Notes: generated by a model from the sequence alone, not told the origin. Counted from the stretch's first letter, positions 47,261-58,420 are shown. The stretch: 64,000 bases of DNA from Camellia lanceoleosa (GCA_025200525.1 CM045759.1:930001-994000); one strand, 5' to 3'. Made by a program: numbers and translations.

Positions 47261-48306
47261 AACGTCGGCTTAAATGGAGGTGTCGGATTTCATAAAAGAG
47301 TATTTTTTTGGAGAGTTTAAAGGACCTCGGCTAAAAACCTAAAAATGTACTATGGTACGGGTTTATATGAATCTAACAGGAATTCGCTTCAGTTTTTCCA
47401 AAAAATTGTGGGTTTTACAAACAAGTCCCAAAAACCTAAGTCTGTGGGAACAAAGATCAAAGGCAGGAATCTGGAAAAAGACACAGAAAATAGAAAAGCA
47501 AGAATGTGCTTCAGAATCAAGAACAAAGATGGGCTATCAAGAACATCGTGAGTATAGAGGGTGTAAGGTCAAGAACAATGACACAAGCAAAAAAGTTGTG
47601 AACAATGCAAGTATTTCAAGACATGGATAAAGAGCAAAATCGTGAAATAAACACGCTCAGATGCATGATTCATGAATCAAATGTTTGAGTAAGACAGCAA
47701 TGTCGACTAATGATGAAACAAAATTTCTTGAAGAACAACAAGAAATAAGACTAGAAGAAACAATGGCTTACCAGAAAGAGGAAAGCCGGAATGAGGATTG
47801 CCGAAGTCTGACGATGGTTGCAAAGGTGAAAGACCGGTAAGAATCACGCCAGAAGGGGTAAACGGAGCAAGTCGTAGAGCTTAGAAGCTTGAACAATGGA
47901 ATGATCTTGAAGGGAAAGAATTAGAAAGAGAAAAGAACTTCAGACGCAAAAGTGAAAAGTGAAAAGACGAGGGAAAGAAACAAGTTTTGTCAAAAACTTG
48001 AAACGGCGACAAAAGGGCAATTGATGAGCCTAGAAAAACGGATTTGTCAGGCAGTGCATCCAGGTACGAGACAAATTAAAGGCGCGTCACAAACACAATC
48101 CAGTAAGGGAAAGGCACGTAACCAAAACGGTTGAGTTGTTATGTATAACAGCTTCTACGCATGAGGAAGCTCTTAAAATTCATGATCTTTCAGAAGACAT
48201 GTCAGCCTATAACGATGATCTCGACTTAAGCCGATGTACTAGCAGGAAGTTCTAGTATAGGTTTCATCACCTCAAAATGCCGAGGTAATAGAACTTAGGA
48301 GGCAGT
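47261..48306. other. Tat2 internal DNA between antisense gene and 3' LTR
   Basis: There is no confident frame. On the minus strand it contains the proposed leader exon of the antisense gene (about 47950-47771, T/C-rich, followed by GTAAGCC). The purine-rich end acttaggaggcagt (48293-48306) directly precedes the LTR and is the likely polypurine tract. Confidence 0.4.
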
Positions 48307-48848
48307 TGTGGGGATATATTTTCTGAGTACCAACACATGGCCAAGGTGACGCCGACGTGTCAGCCGAGGTGCCACGTGTCCTGGTCATGATGCCGAGGTC
48401 ATCTCGGATAGGCCAAGGTTACCTCCGAAGATATTGGAATCCGAGATAAGCGGATTAGGGACAAGAGTCCTGGGATAAGGAAGGACTTCAAGATGGATAA
48501 GGATAATACTCTTAGGGAGTCTATCCTTATCTCTTGAAGAGTCCAAAGTAAGCACTAAATAGGAATCCATTGAAGCTAGGCTTCTGTTGGGACAAGGATT
48601 GAGTTAACTATAAAAGAAAGGCACCCCTGATGAGTCTAAGGTACGCAATTTATATTCTGAACAGAGAGTTTAGCACTATTGATTATCTTTGAGAGATATA
48701 CTGACTTGATCGTCGGAGTGCCCCCGGGTGGACGAACCACCGCCGAAATCTTCTCTTTCTGTTGTAAGTCAGCCAGGTGTCATCTATTTTGCCAGTACTC
48801 TCCAGCTGAATACTGAGTTGGCAGTGTGGTCGGAAAATCACTCACACA
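48307..48848 (+). repeat. 3' LTR of Tat2
   Basis: It starts TGTGGGGATATATTTTC after a purine-rich stretch and has a TATAAAA box at 48609-48615. It contains the GTCGGAGTGCCCCCGGGTGG phrase (48713-48732) common near the ends of Tat LTRs, and ends near CACTCACACA (about 48848). The 5' partner was lost at the 38745 junction, so the right end is approximate. Confidence 0.6.
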
Positions 48849-49004
48849 TTTAGCATTAATTGTTTATTACTCATAAATATGTGGGCTTTTAATGGCATGT
48901 GACTTTGTACAGCGCGACTTACATGCTTTGTTTTTTCCTTACATTTCATATTTGAATTATTAATCACATTAATACGACCACATGGCAATAGTGTTGACAA
49001 ACAA

Positions 49005-49014
49005 CTATATAAAG
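49005..49014 (+). promoter_or_regulatory. TATA box of the RG-rich gene
   Basis: CTATATAAAG lies 85 bases before the first ATG (49099), a normal spacing for a plant core promoter with a short leader (cactcagttctccctagg region). Confidence 0.55.
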
Positions 49015-49098
49015 GACTGAAGGAGTGATGGTAAACACACAATCTTTCCACTCAGTTCTCCCTAGGAAACTATCATTCATTTATTGAGAAAAAATCAA

Positions 49099-49755
49099 AT
49101 GGAGTATACATTCACGGCAGGGGGTAGGAATCGTAGAGGTGAGAGTTCACGATGAGGAAAAGGAACAGGAAGGGGACTCGTAGGGGGTAGGAACTTCGAA
49201 AGAGGTGAGAGTTCACGCCAAGGAAAAGGAATGGGAAGGGGAAATGGCGATGCTGAAGTTGAAACACCATTTGCTTTGTTAGATGCCTCTTGTGCTTATC
49301 ATGATCGGTTTGGGAAACGACATTTTGTCATGCCCAAGTACTATCGAGATCCATGTGGTTTCGTAGAGGATCCATCTGATAATCAAACAGGATATGGTTT
49401 AGCAGATGCTACACTTCTAAAGTGGCCCACACTATGTATAGAGCGTGTGCAAATGGAAAGATTATGTCGGGAAAATCGACTAAAGGTGCCGAAAGCACGT
49501 TCAGTTGAGATCCAAAAGGAATATCCAAATAATATTGATCGACTATGTGAAAGACTTCGACGTGAGATTTCTCAAATGTGTCGTAGGTCAACCCGCGATA
49601 TGAAACTATCTATACTTAAGTCGGATGCCAAGAAGAACGGAACAACACCAAATGGTGAGCCTATCAAGGCTGTCAAGGAGGATCCTGCACTTCTCTCTAA
49701 CCTTGAGCTCTCAAATTGTTCAGACTCTGAGATTACCGATTTGAGCGAGGATTAG
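49099..49755 (+). CDS. unrecognised RG-rich protein with acidic tail; possible early stop
   Basis: From the ATG at 49099 the frame is open for 18 codons, meets TGA (49153-49155), and is then open to 49755. The next in-frame ATG (49231) gives 174 residues. The N-terminus consists of two 21-residue Arg/Gly-rich repeats (49121-49183 and 49184-49246). The second has CAA where the first has the TGA, so the stop is a recent lesion or the real start is downstream. The body contains FGKRHFVMPKYYRDPCGFVE, ADATLLKWPTLCIERVQMER and EYPNNIDRLCERLRREISQM; the tail is acidic (SDSEITDLSED). I recognise no family. A TATA box and short leader precede it, and it follows the Tat2 LTR. It may be a host gene or the product of an unrecognised element. 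Confidence 0.55.
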
Positions 49756-50144
49756 GGGTCTATCTGTCTACTAAATTATATTAGGTTATCCATAATTATG
49801 TATTGTGTGTGTTAAAATAACTCTTTCGACAATGAGTTTGTGAAAGGTTTGTCTAATATTTGTTTATGTAACTGTTAAGTATTGTACTCGTCGTTTTATT
49901 TTATGTACTGTGTTATGTTGAATGTTTCCGCAAATTATTTTTATGAGATACTTATGTTTGAACTAGCTACGTCGTTCTGAAGTGTTATAAGTGTTATAGT
50001 CATACCTTTATTTTGTTTTCCTGTTCGTAATAGTAATTAGCAAATTAGATACCTTGTGTATGCTGCGTGAAGTTTTATTTAAATATTTCTTGGCAACAAA
50101 TATTTAAGGGAACAACAAATATTTAGTTTTGAAAATTCCGCGAA
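49756..50144. other. 3' flank of the RG-rich gene; nothing else seen
   Basis: AT-rich DNA without open frames. It probably holds the 3' untranslated region, although I cannot point to a single polyadenylation signal. Confidence 0.3.
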
Positions 50145-51290
50145 AGTAGGCTTAGTTTGGGAAATAAATTAGTATAGGGGCTTAGTTTGGGAAAAGTCCT
50201 GACAAAATCTCTCTGAAACTGCGCAAAATGTTCTCTGGGGATGGTGCGTGTCTTGAGCCCATTATTTTCTTCTTCTTTTTTAATTTTTAATTTTTAATTT
50301 TTAATTTGTTGTTTTTATTTTTGTCCATCATCGATCTTTTTTAAATTATATTTGAATTAGTATAAATTTAAATAAAAATTTTAAAAAATAAAATAATAAA
50401 GTAAATTAAGCAAATATTTAATTTATATTTTTTCATATTCTTTTATATTTTTAAAGTCGTAAGCAGTGATCATTGATTCAATAGTAAAATCTTATTCTAA
50501 TAATCTTTGATGATGTTTATACTTGCTTGTTTGTGGTTTTCTTTTTATTTTTTTATGCCACGTCATTACAGCTTAAATCAGAACTCTAATTTTAGAGCTC
50601 TTAATCACTACTCTTTAGACAATTCATGCTGTTTATTTTTTAAAAAATTTATGTATAAATTATTTATGTAAATATCAAATTGATCTGATAATCGTATATA
50701 TAATTTTATCATTTTTTTTAAAAAAAATAATGGCTGAGAAACATAATTTCAAAATTAGATAATTTATTTTTAAATATTAAAATAATAAAATTTGGTAGCT
50801 AAGATTGTTTACCAATACGATATTTTATATGAATAATTTATATATAGAGATCTAAAGGATGACGGAGTGAATTATAGAATATGGATTGAAGAGAAATCAA
50901 TCAAAATAATAATAATAATAAATAAACAGTTTTTTACTAATTTCAGATGCTAGACAAACTAATTTCAGGGGCTTTTAAAAGCGTGGTTATGAACCACGCT
51001 TTCTTTTGAAAGCAAATTTTCTTTAAAAGCGTGCTTACAAATCACATTTTCTCTTAAAAGCGTGTTTCCGAATCGCGCTTTCACTTAAAGATGAAAACGC
51101 TAATACGAACAGCGTTTTCTTAATTAAAAGCATATTTTGTAACCACGCTTTTATGATTTTATTCATTTTATGCGCTTGGGCCAAAAACATGCTAAGCTTA
51201 TTCTAGGAATTTCAGTCAGACTAGGCTTAATTTGGGAAAGTAGGCCTATTTTGAGAAAAGTCTCTAAAGAAAAACAAAATAAAGGAGATG
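50145..51290. repeat. repeat-bounded segment with hairpin array
   Basis: A phrase near 50150-50210 (aggcttagtttgggaaa...gggaaaagtc) recurs in diverged form at 51205-51270 (aggcttaatttgggaaag...gagaaaagtc), so the interval may be an insertion or duplication. Within it, 50970-51155 has repeated AAAGCGTG/CACGCTTT words in both orientations, for example AAAGCGTGGTT...AACCACGCTTT. This resembles the subterminal repeats of CACTA or similar DNA transposons. No ends or target duplications were established. Confidence 0.4.
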
Positions 51291-53165
51291 TTCTTGTTCC
51301 ACAATATTTTTCAAGAGTGGCTCGCAATATGAAGGTGCCCCGCGTGTGGGATCACAATTCTCTCTGCACTTTGCTCAGAGCATCTTAGAGGATAAAAATA
51401 TAAAATTTTATTCAAAAAATAAATATAGAGTATCTTATTATTTACTTAAACTTCAACTACAATTCACCATTTTCATTTCCTTTCAAAATATTTTTATTAA
51501 AAAGTAAATAATTTTTGTCCATTAATAAATATTTAATTTCCAAATTTTTGTTAAATACATTTCTGTATTGCTTGGGAGAAGTTATTCGTTGGTTTTGGTG
51601 CACAGCCATGTGGTACTCCAAGTCTGTTCTTATTGATAGAGAGGGTGGGACTATGATTTTATGTTGAGTGATTGAGAAATATGAAGACATGAGAATTTGT
51701 GATTGACCTGAGATGTGATCACGTGGTGTCCTAATATCAACTAATAATTTTTCGTTGTTTGGGAATTACTTATTTTCTACACTTTTTGATTTTTTACAAA
51801 AAAATTTATAAAAAAATTAGAGAAATGATATAACATAAATAAGTGTACTTATCGAATAAGTACACTTATTTAAATCATCCACAAACAACCTCTTAATATT
51901 ATACTATACTCATTTTAAATGTATGATTTCACTTTTTTAATGATATCAATTTTATAAAAATTAAATTTACATATTAAAAGTTATTAAAAATATAAAATGA
52001 GTAATTTTATAGAGATTCTCCTCCATTTTTCATACTTTCTCTGTATTTGGAGAATCAACCCATCCTTCTCTCAAATGGAGATGATTTTAGAGGATGAGTG
52101 GAGGGAAAATTTCTTCATATATGAAGATATAGAAGATAGATTGGAGATGCTCTCATATAGACGACGAGAAGTGTTGGGTAAATTATATTTTGATCTTTTT
52201 ATATTTTTATGTTTTGATTTTGAAGTCCATTAAAAATCATTGTAATTTATTTTATTTTAAAATTTTGATTTTTTTTTTTTAAAAAAAAATGAGGTGGGGA
52301 GGTGGGCAATAAAGTCAGCATTTTTGATGAATCTTTAAAATTTATTTTTTTTGTAATAATTTCTAATGGACTTATAAAAAGTTTGTGCATATAAAAAGAG
52401 AGGGTAATTTGGTTATTTAGTTGTTTTCATTAACGACATCCGGGCGTGTGTCACATTTTAAAAGTTGAAGGGATACCTCATAATAGTTTAATGGGATAAA
52501 ATGATATTTCATAATAATTTAGGGAATAAAATGATATAGGGGTGTGAGACATTTTGGTAATTAAATGTGTTATGTTAATGCTGAAGTTATACGGGATCAA
52601 TAATTTAGGGGATTAGTTTATATGATTTTTTTTTTTTTTTTAAATTCAAGAGGTCAAAGTGATACTTGGCAATAGTTTATGGGAATTTTGTGTAAATAAT
52701 CCTATATTTAATTTGAATGGACAAATAATTTAAGATAAATTACACTTTATGCTTTTGTGTTTTATAATTTTTTTTTTTTGGCTCTTAAATTTTTTTTTTC
52801 CTTCTCATTTTGACCCTTCATGATTCAAGTTTTTTCAAATTTATTTCCAAAATTAATTTTCGTCCAAAATTAAACAAAAAATACTACATTAATATTCAAG
52901 TTTTTTCAAATTTATTTCTAAAATTAATTTTTGTCCAAAATTAAACAAAAAATACTACATTAATAATCACATGACTTAAAATATATTATTATATTTAATC
53001 TACACGTCTATGCTAAACTTAAATCTGAATATAATATTTTTTTTTACCACATCTTTTCATCAAACACAATAATAATTACTTTTTGGAGATGACACGCCAT
53101 CCTAGTGTGACTAACCTTCTCCTGTAAAAAATTTGTAAATTTATAAATCTTTGTACCCTCATTTG
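51291..53165. other. no gene; AT-rich intergenic DNA
   Basis: Short frames only. It includes dispersed-repeat-like phrases such as 'ttaggggaata aaatgatat' at 52470-52545 and the tandem duplication annotated separately. Confidence 0.35.
52823..52964 (+). repeat. tandem duplication, two 71-bp copies
   Basis: ATTCAAGTTTTTTCAAATTT begins at 52823 and again at 52894. The 71-base copies differ at only two visible positions (ccaaaatt/ctaaaatt and ttcgtcc/tttgtcc), so the duplication is recent. Confidence 0.85.
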
Positions 53166-54223
53166 CAACTACAACAAAATACACAAATGGTGACTAAAAA
53201 TAAAAAATTCGTCGCTGAAAGTGCATGAAATGGCGACTAAAATGGAATTAGTCGCCGAAAAGCAGGGTTTTAGCGACTAAAAGGAAGTGTAGTCGCCGAA
53301 TATAGGGTTTTTAGCGACTAAAGTTTGTTTAGTAGCCAAAAGTCACGGTTTTTGGCGACTAAAATAATTTAGTAGCGAAAAGTTATGGTTTTGGCAACAA
53401 AAAACAGGTTTAGTCGCTGATTATAGCAGTTTTGCCGACTACAAACAATTTAGTCGCTGAAGGTGGACAGTTTGGCGACTAAAACTGAGTTTAGTCGGCA
53501 AAAGTGGATCTTTTGGCGACGAAAAATAAGTTTAGTCGCTGGAAGTACTTTTTTTGGGCGGAAGTTAAGGTTTTTAGCGACAAAGCAGCATTTAGTAGCC
53601 AAAAAGCACAGAATTGGCGACTAAAATTCAGATTTAGTCGCCAAAAGTGCCCTCATATTTTTTTTTTAGTAAATACTTTATTTTTTACATTAAATACATT
53701 AAATAAAAATAATTATTTATATATATAGTTTGTATTAATACTGGCAAATTTAGTATATAAATAATATATGTTGCATTAATATTCGCGTGAGGTTGTAGTG
53801 CCATAGTGGGAAGAGAGTGTTGGTAAAGGTTGACAAAGTTGGAAAGTTGGTGGTCACAGGTTCGAAACTTGGTAGCAGCGGAGGCAAAAAAAATTTTTTC
53901 TAAAAATACTTTCAACGACTAAAGTCAGTGGTCGCCAAAGGTATAAATAATAAAATAAAAAATTAACTATTGGCGACTAACAGTTTAGTCGGCAAAGGTA
54001 TGATTTCAAAAAAAGAAAGTGACTTTTCGCGACAAAATGTGTAGTCGCTGAAGACACGGTTTTTAGCGACTAAAAAACTCTTAGTCGCCAAAGGCATCCG
54101 CGACCATATATTGGCGACAAGGCGGGCGACTAAAATTTTTAGTCGGGAAAAGTGAAATTTCGACATTTGGCGACTAAAATAGGACCTTTAGTTGCCAAAG
54201 GTGTTTTTTTTTTTTTTGTAGTG
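53166..54223. mobile_element. non-autonomous CACTA element
   Basis: The left end CAACTACAACAAAA (one base longer than CACTACAACAAAA) and the right end TTTTTTTGTAGTG form the CACTA terminal inverted repeat. Direct repeats TTG flank it (53163-53165 and 54224-54226), the 3-base duplication of this superfamily. Both subterminal regions (53190-53650 and 53960-54200) are packed with GGCGACTAAA and TTTAGTCGCC words in both orientations, the binding-site-like repeats typical of CACTA ends. The 1058-base element encodes no transposase. Confidence 0.85.
53786..53892 (+). repeat. tRNA-derived SINE-like segment within the CACTA element
   Basis: TAGTGCCATAGTGG (about 53796-53809) resembles an RNA polymerase III A box, and GGTTCGAAACT (53859-53869) closely matches the B box GGTTCGANNCC. 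They lie in the order and rough spacing of tRNA-derived plant SINEs. An A-rich run follows at 53887-53898. No target duplication was found, so the limits are approximate. Confidence 0.5.
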
Positions 54224-54224
54224 T

Positions 54225-54440
54225 TGGCATGGGGTTACCAAATTAAAATAGTTATAAAAAAATAAAATATATTAAAAAATTAATAAGATAAAACGTCATA
54301 TCTAAATCATAATTACTTTATTTTTTCTTTTACAAAATTCAAAAAAATCAAAAAATCCAATCCAAACAAAACTTTTTAGTCCTATGCTAAAATAATTAAA
54401 AAATTAAAAAGCTAACACACTTAACAAACGAAGCCGGTGC
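54225..54440. repeat. dispersed AT-rich repeat, copy 2
   Basis: The block with aataagataaaacgtcatat...attactttatttttt matches 28455-28500 in order and spacing, supporting a two-copy non-coding repeat family in this window. It abuts the CACTA element. Confidence 0.35.
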
Positions 54441-55799
54441 ATTATTCAAATAATTCACCTTTTTAAATATGAAAATATCATTATTGTATGAAATGAATAA
54501 AAAAATTATATGCATGCGTTTACGAAAAGACAAAATTATAGTAAGAAAGAAAGAATTCAAAATAATTTGGATGATATATTCTCGGACAACGCAAGTAAAT
54601 TGTATGCCTTCTCCAATGATTGATCAACAATTTGTTTTTCACTATTTTAATTTTTTTTTTTTTTTTTTGTATTAGATTATTGAGGTGGAGTATAATACAA
54701 ATGATTGATAGGCTAGTAGGTGCCGACCTAGTTGGGATGTATTTGACCTATAGTGATGTAATTGATATACCATTATCAATAATCTACATCTATTTTATTT
54801 AATGATATAAATTTTTGTATTATTTTATTTCATTTTGAAAGAAAAATTATTAATTCAATAAATGTTATCTATTTAATTTAATGATTTTAATATTGAAAGT
54901 TTTATTTTGATACATATAAAATTATTTATTTTAAAAAAAGAAAATTACAAAATTTCATATTTTTTTAGTCATAACAAAATAAAATAAAATAAAATAAGAC
55001 ATACATAATTAAAGTTAAATACCACCGCATAAAACATAATCAAACATTTCATTAATCTTAACTAAAATACTCTAATAAAAATTTTCTTTTATTTTTTATT
55101 TCTCATAAATAATCTCTATATATAATATATTTATCATTTATTTTTTGCTAAAAAAAGGCCTGGCCTGCAATCCGAGCCAAAGCCCTGGCCTTAGGCCTTA
55201 ATCTGAGTGGGATTGGGATTGAGTCTGAGCCCCACTTTTCAGCCCACAACTGGTCCAAAAAAAGGTAGGAGCCACGTCTGGCCGAGTAGCGGGGCAGCCT
55301 AGCCCAAGCCCGACTGAAATTATACCCCTTTTGTCATATTATTATTCTTATGTTTAATAATTTTTTTATAAAAAAATTATAAAATTAATTAAAATAGTTT
55401 AGAAAATCCTAAATGAGCCCTTTAGAAATGTAAATTTATTTATTATTATTGAGAGTGGTAAAGTTTAATTTACCCAAATAATAACAAATCAATAATATTA
55501 AATACTAAAAAAAGATCCAAAAAATAAGAAGTGTCAATGATATTCATTTAGGAAGTGCTTCATACAAAACCAAATTTGAAGCTACAGCACATATATTGAG
55601 TTGTTAAAAAGGGGAAAGAAAAAAAAAAGCAAATGGAATGATTCACCTTCCCATTTTCTATTTATTTATTTTTAGGTAATAATGCATAGATTTTTTAGGT
55701 AATAACCCATTTTCTATTTATTACGTTCCTCTCTGCTCGCGCTCATATTTGAATGTTCATACATAAATTACACATCTAGTCTAGTATTAAAAGCAAAGC
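54441..55799. other. no gene; AT-rich DNA with one GC-rich patch
   Basis: Only short frames. A GC-rich patch at 55155-55315 (ggcctggcc, ccttaggcctt, gcctagcccaagcccg) stands out against the surroundings, but I cannot assign it. Confidence 0.3.
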
Positions 55800-55949
55800 T
55801 TCTCTCTCTGGCTCTCTCACACACACACACCAACACACACACCAACGATTCCAATCTAGTTACCAACCATAGCTATTGAGAGACTCCCTAAAACCCTTAC
55901 ACGGTCCCTTTGCTACGTCCCATTTCTCCTTCGAAACAGATCATATCAA
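55800..55949 (+). promoter_or_regulatory. leader region of the pectinesterase gene
   Basis: CT- and CA-microsatellite-like DNA (tctctctctggctctctc, cacacacacacacc) lies directly before the start codon, as is common in plant 5' untranslated regions. A TATTAAAAG at about 55785 could serve as a TATA-like element, weakly supported. Confidence 0.4.
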
Positions 55950-56124
55950 ATGGGTCCTTCACGTCCCTCCATCTTCTTGCTGTTGCTTTTGTCAGTGGTA
56001 GTGTGTATGTCAGCCTCACTTGGTAGCTCTAGTTCTGATTTGGTTGAATCAGAATTCTTGAAGGTTCCGATTTCGGAGTTTGCAAATTCAGTGTGGTCCA
56101 CCATCGACGTGGTACAGCAGGTGG
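55950..56124 (+). pseudogene. pectinesterase/PMEI gene, first exon part (interrupted)
   Basis: Type I pectin methylesterases have a secretory signal, a PMEI inhibitor-like domain and a catalytic domain that de-esterifies cell-wall pectin. The start MGPSRPSIFLLLLLSVVVCM is a signal peptide; then comes [17 protein letters not shown], the first PMEI helix. The coding sequence is cut at 56124 by the 7.2 kb CACTA element and resumes at 63362: the join across one copy of the duplicated TGG keeps the frame (VVQQVATLVSTFAEFANSV). As it stands the protein would stop 10 codons into the element (56139-56141). Confidence 0.8.
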
Positions 56125-57261
56125 CACTACAAGAAAAATAGGATATAACCACACTTTTTTTCCTGGCGGTTTTTAAAAACGTTGTGAAATTTTTTGATTT
56201 TTCACCTTCTTAGCCAATTTAATTATTTTATCTCGTTTTGTACGCCGTTATCAGAAAACTGTGAAATAACTTTTATTTGTGATTGAAAATGCAGGTTTCT
56301 GATCAAAAGAAGAGAACAGAGGCAGGACTTTTGAGAGAGAGAGAGGGAGGGAGGGAGGGAGAGAGAGAGAGGGGCAAAGAGAGAAATCAGGGCCTTGGAT
56401 CTTCGATCTCCATCGATTCTTTGGTTGTATGATCTGGAAATTCTTGTTCTGTACTTGATTTGAGTGTATCTCTGTAATATCGTTTGAATCCCTCTTATCT
56501 AAGTCGATCCAGGGCTTAAGGTTAGAATTTTCTGATATGGATTTGCTACATTCACATAAGATCTGTAAACTTTCATGGCTTAAACTAACGATTTATAGTT
56601 GATTTCTAGTTTCTTTTGTTTTGTTTTGTATTTTCTCTTTCCAAATCGATTTATCTAGGGTTTTGAGTGCCGTGTTAACGTCTCTGATCATGTACAGGAT
56701 AAGGAAGCAGCGTTGGATCTGGATCGTTAGCAACAGTGAGTAGAAGCAAGCTCAACGATGTAGAGATGTAGATCTTATTCTCAGATCTGTTCTCTATTCG
56801 ATCAGATCTGCTCTCTCTGTCTCTCTGATCTGCTATTATGGTAATATCAAATCTGCTCTCTCAATCTCTCCGATCGAATTTCATGTATTCTCTTCATTGC
56901 TCTATGAGATTTAGACCTTTCTCTCTGGTTTTTGATTGAATCTCATTATCTGTCACTCTATCACATTTTCCTTATAGAAAATGTCAAAAACAGTTTCTAT
57001 AATTGGTGCTAGTGACTAGTTCGTTGATGCTCTCCTATGCATATTGATGATGACCAATTTGTAGTTGAGGGTAGTATTTCCTGATGAGTAGTTTGTTGAT
57101 TGATTCTTATCCTACTGACATAAATTTTTTTATGGATTTTTTTTGTTGGAATAGCTTGTTGATATTGTGATTCTTATTGTACCATTTTCCTTGCATGTCA
57201 AATGTTCGATAAAATGTGTCAATGGAAAACTTTTGTTATTTTTTTTTGAGTTTTGATTCGT

Positions 57262-57702
57262 AGCTCGAATTCCCTTCCCCCGAATCCCCCGAAATTCAAA
57301 AACGATGTCGTTTTTGATTTTTTTTTTTTTTTTTTTTTTTTCTTTCCATTTCAGAAGAAGAGAATCAGAAAAGAGAAGGAAGGAGGAAGAAGGAGAAGGA
57401 GGAAGGAGAAGGAGAAGGAGAGGAGGAGGAAGGGAGGGGGAGGGGAGGGGAGGGGGCGAACAAACTAGGGTTGGAGGCGGAGGCAGGGGGCGAGGCGGAG
57501 CTGCTGCGGGGTGACGCTGCTGCGAGGCGACGCCGGCGACGCTGCGACGAGCTGCTGTGAGGCGACGCCGGGTGACGCTGCGACCATCGGGCGGCGACGC
57601 TGCGACCATCGGGCGGCGACGGCGAGCTCGCAGCCCTCTTCCCCTCTCTCTCTCTCTCTCCCTCTTGAATTTCGGGGGATTCGGGGGGGGGTTTCTCGAG
57701 CT
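57262..57702. repeat. GC-rich segment bounded by an inverted repeat
   Basis: CCCCCGAATCCCCCGAAATTCAA (57277-57299 region) is matched in reverse by TTGAATTTCGGGGGATTCGG (57664-57683), and the pairing extends outward to AGCTCGA/TCGAGCT. The enclosed 360 bases are unlike the rest of the element: a T-run, then GA-rich DNA, then a GC-rich part with repeated GGCGACGC words (57480-57620). It is probably a separate small insertion. No target duplication was found. Confidence 0.5.
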
Positions 57703-58353
57703 CCCAAGCTTTATTGTTTTTTTTTTGACCTTTTAATTTTTAGCCAAACACCAAAAAATAAAAATGATGATGGAACTTTACTGTAAAATAAACTTTTGTC
57801 AGTGTAGTATTTTCTGCCAATCTGAAAGGGGTATTATCTCTGTCTCTACCATGGGATCTTCCAAGCAATGTATTGGAAAAACCAAACTAACCTGACCAGA
57901 CCCTTTGGTTCTCATGTTTTCAGGGTATTTTGTGCACCCTTAATGATAATAATGTGAAAAAACAGTTGGAAACTGCAACTTCTGATCTACTACTGGAGCA
58001 TGATAAGTTTTTGTTGGAAATATATGTTTTACATCAATCTTTGAGTTGCATAAGATTATTTTTTTTTCTCTCTCCGTTTTTCTCATTTTTAATAAATGTA
58101 TGCTTCAGTTTAAAATTTTTAATGATATATATATATATATATATTTGTTTATTATTGAGTGTAATCCTAAAATTTTGATAATTTTTTAAATTCTAGATCA
58201 CATCATCTTTGAATTATCCTTCAATAGCTTTGAGCCAATCAAATGGAAAAGGTAGAGGATCTGTGTTGTGCTTGTGTAGTTCAATATCATAATCATCATG
58301 AATCAATTTATATATGTTGTGCATTGTCAATAAACTAAAGCTGTTGAATTGGC

Positions 58354-58420
58354 AGTATAAGCTAGGTAAGGTTATTGGACTCAGCGCCTACGGTATTGTT
58401 CACAAAGGTCTTAATCTTGG
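58354..58420 (+). pseudogene. kinase P-loop fragment, MAP3K-epsilon-like (captured)
   Basis: After a TTGGCAG acceptor-like site the sequence encodes YKLGKVIGLSAYGIVHKGLNL, resembling subdomain I (Y-LG--IG-GAYG-V-KGL-L) of plant MAP3K epsilon kinases. The first Gly of GxG is kept but the next has become Leu-Ser. No other kinase subdomain follows, so only one exon start was captured. The short length makes the assignment tentative. Confidence 0.4.

Noticed and set aside
51997..52233. 78-codon frame with acidic residues
   Set aside because: No family match, no promoter context and strong AT bias; insufficient to call a gene.
54620..54802. Frame starting MINNLFFTILIFFFFF
   Set aside because: It is a translated T-run with AT-rich flanks and is not supported as coding.
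55155..55315. GC-rich patch as a possible small gene or ncRNA
   Set aside because: No open frame, hairpin or promoter signal that I can defend.
57130..57609. Long minus-strand open frame rich in Pro, Arg and Ser
   Set aside because: It translates the GA/GC-rich insert and a T-run; the composition alone gives an open frame, and no domain is visible.
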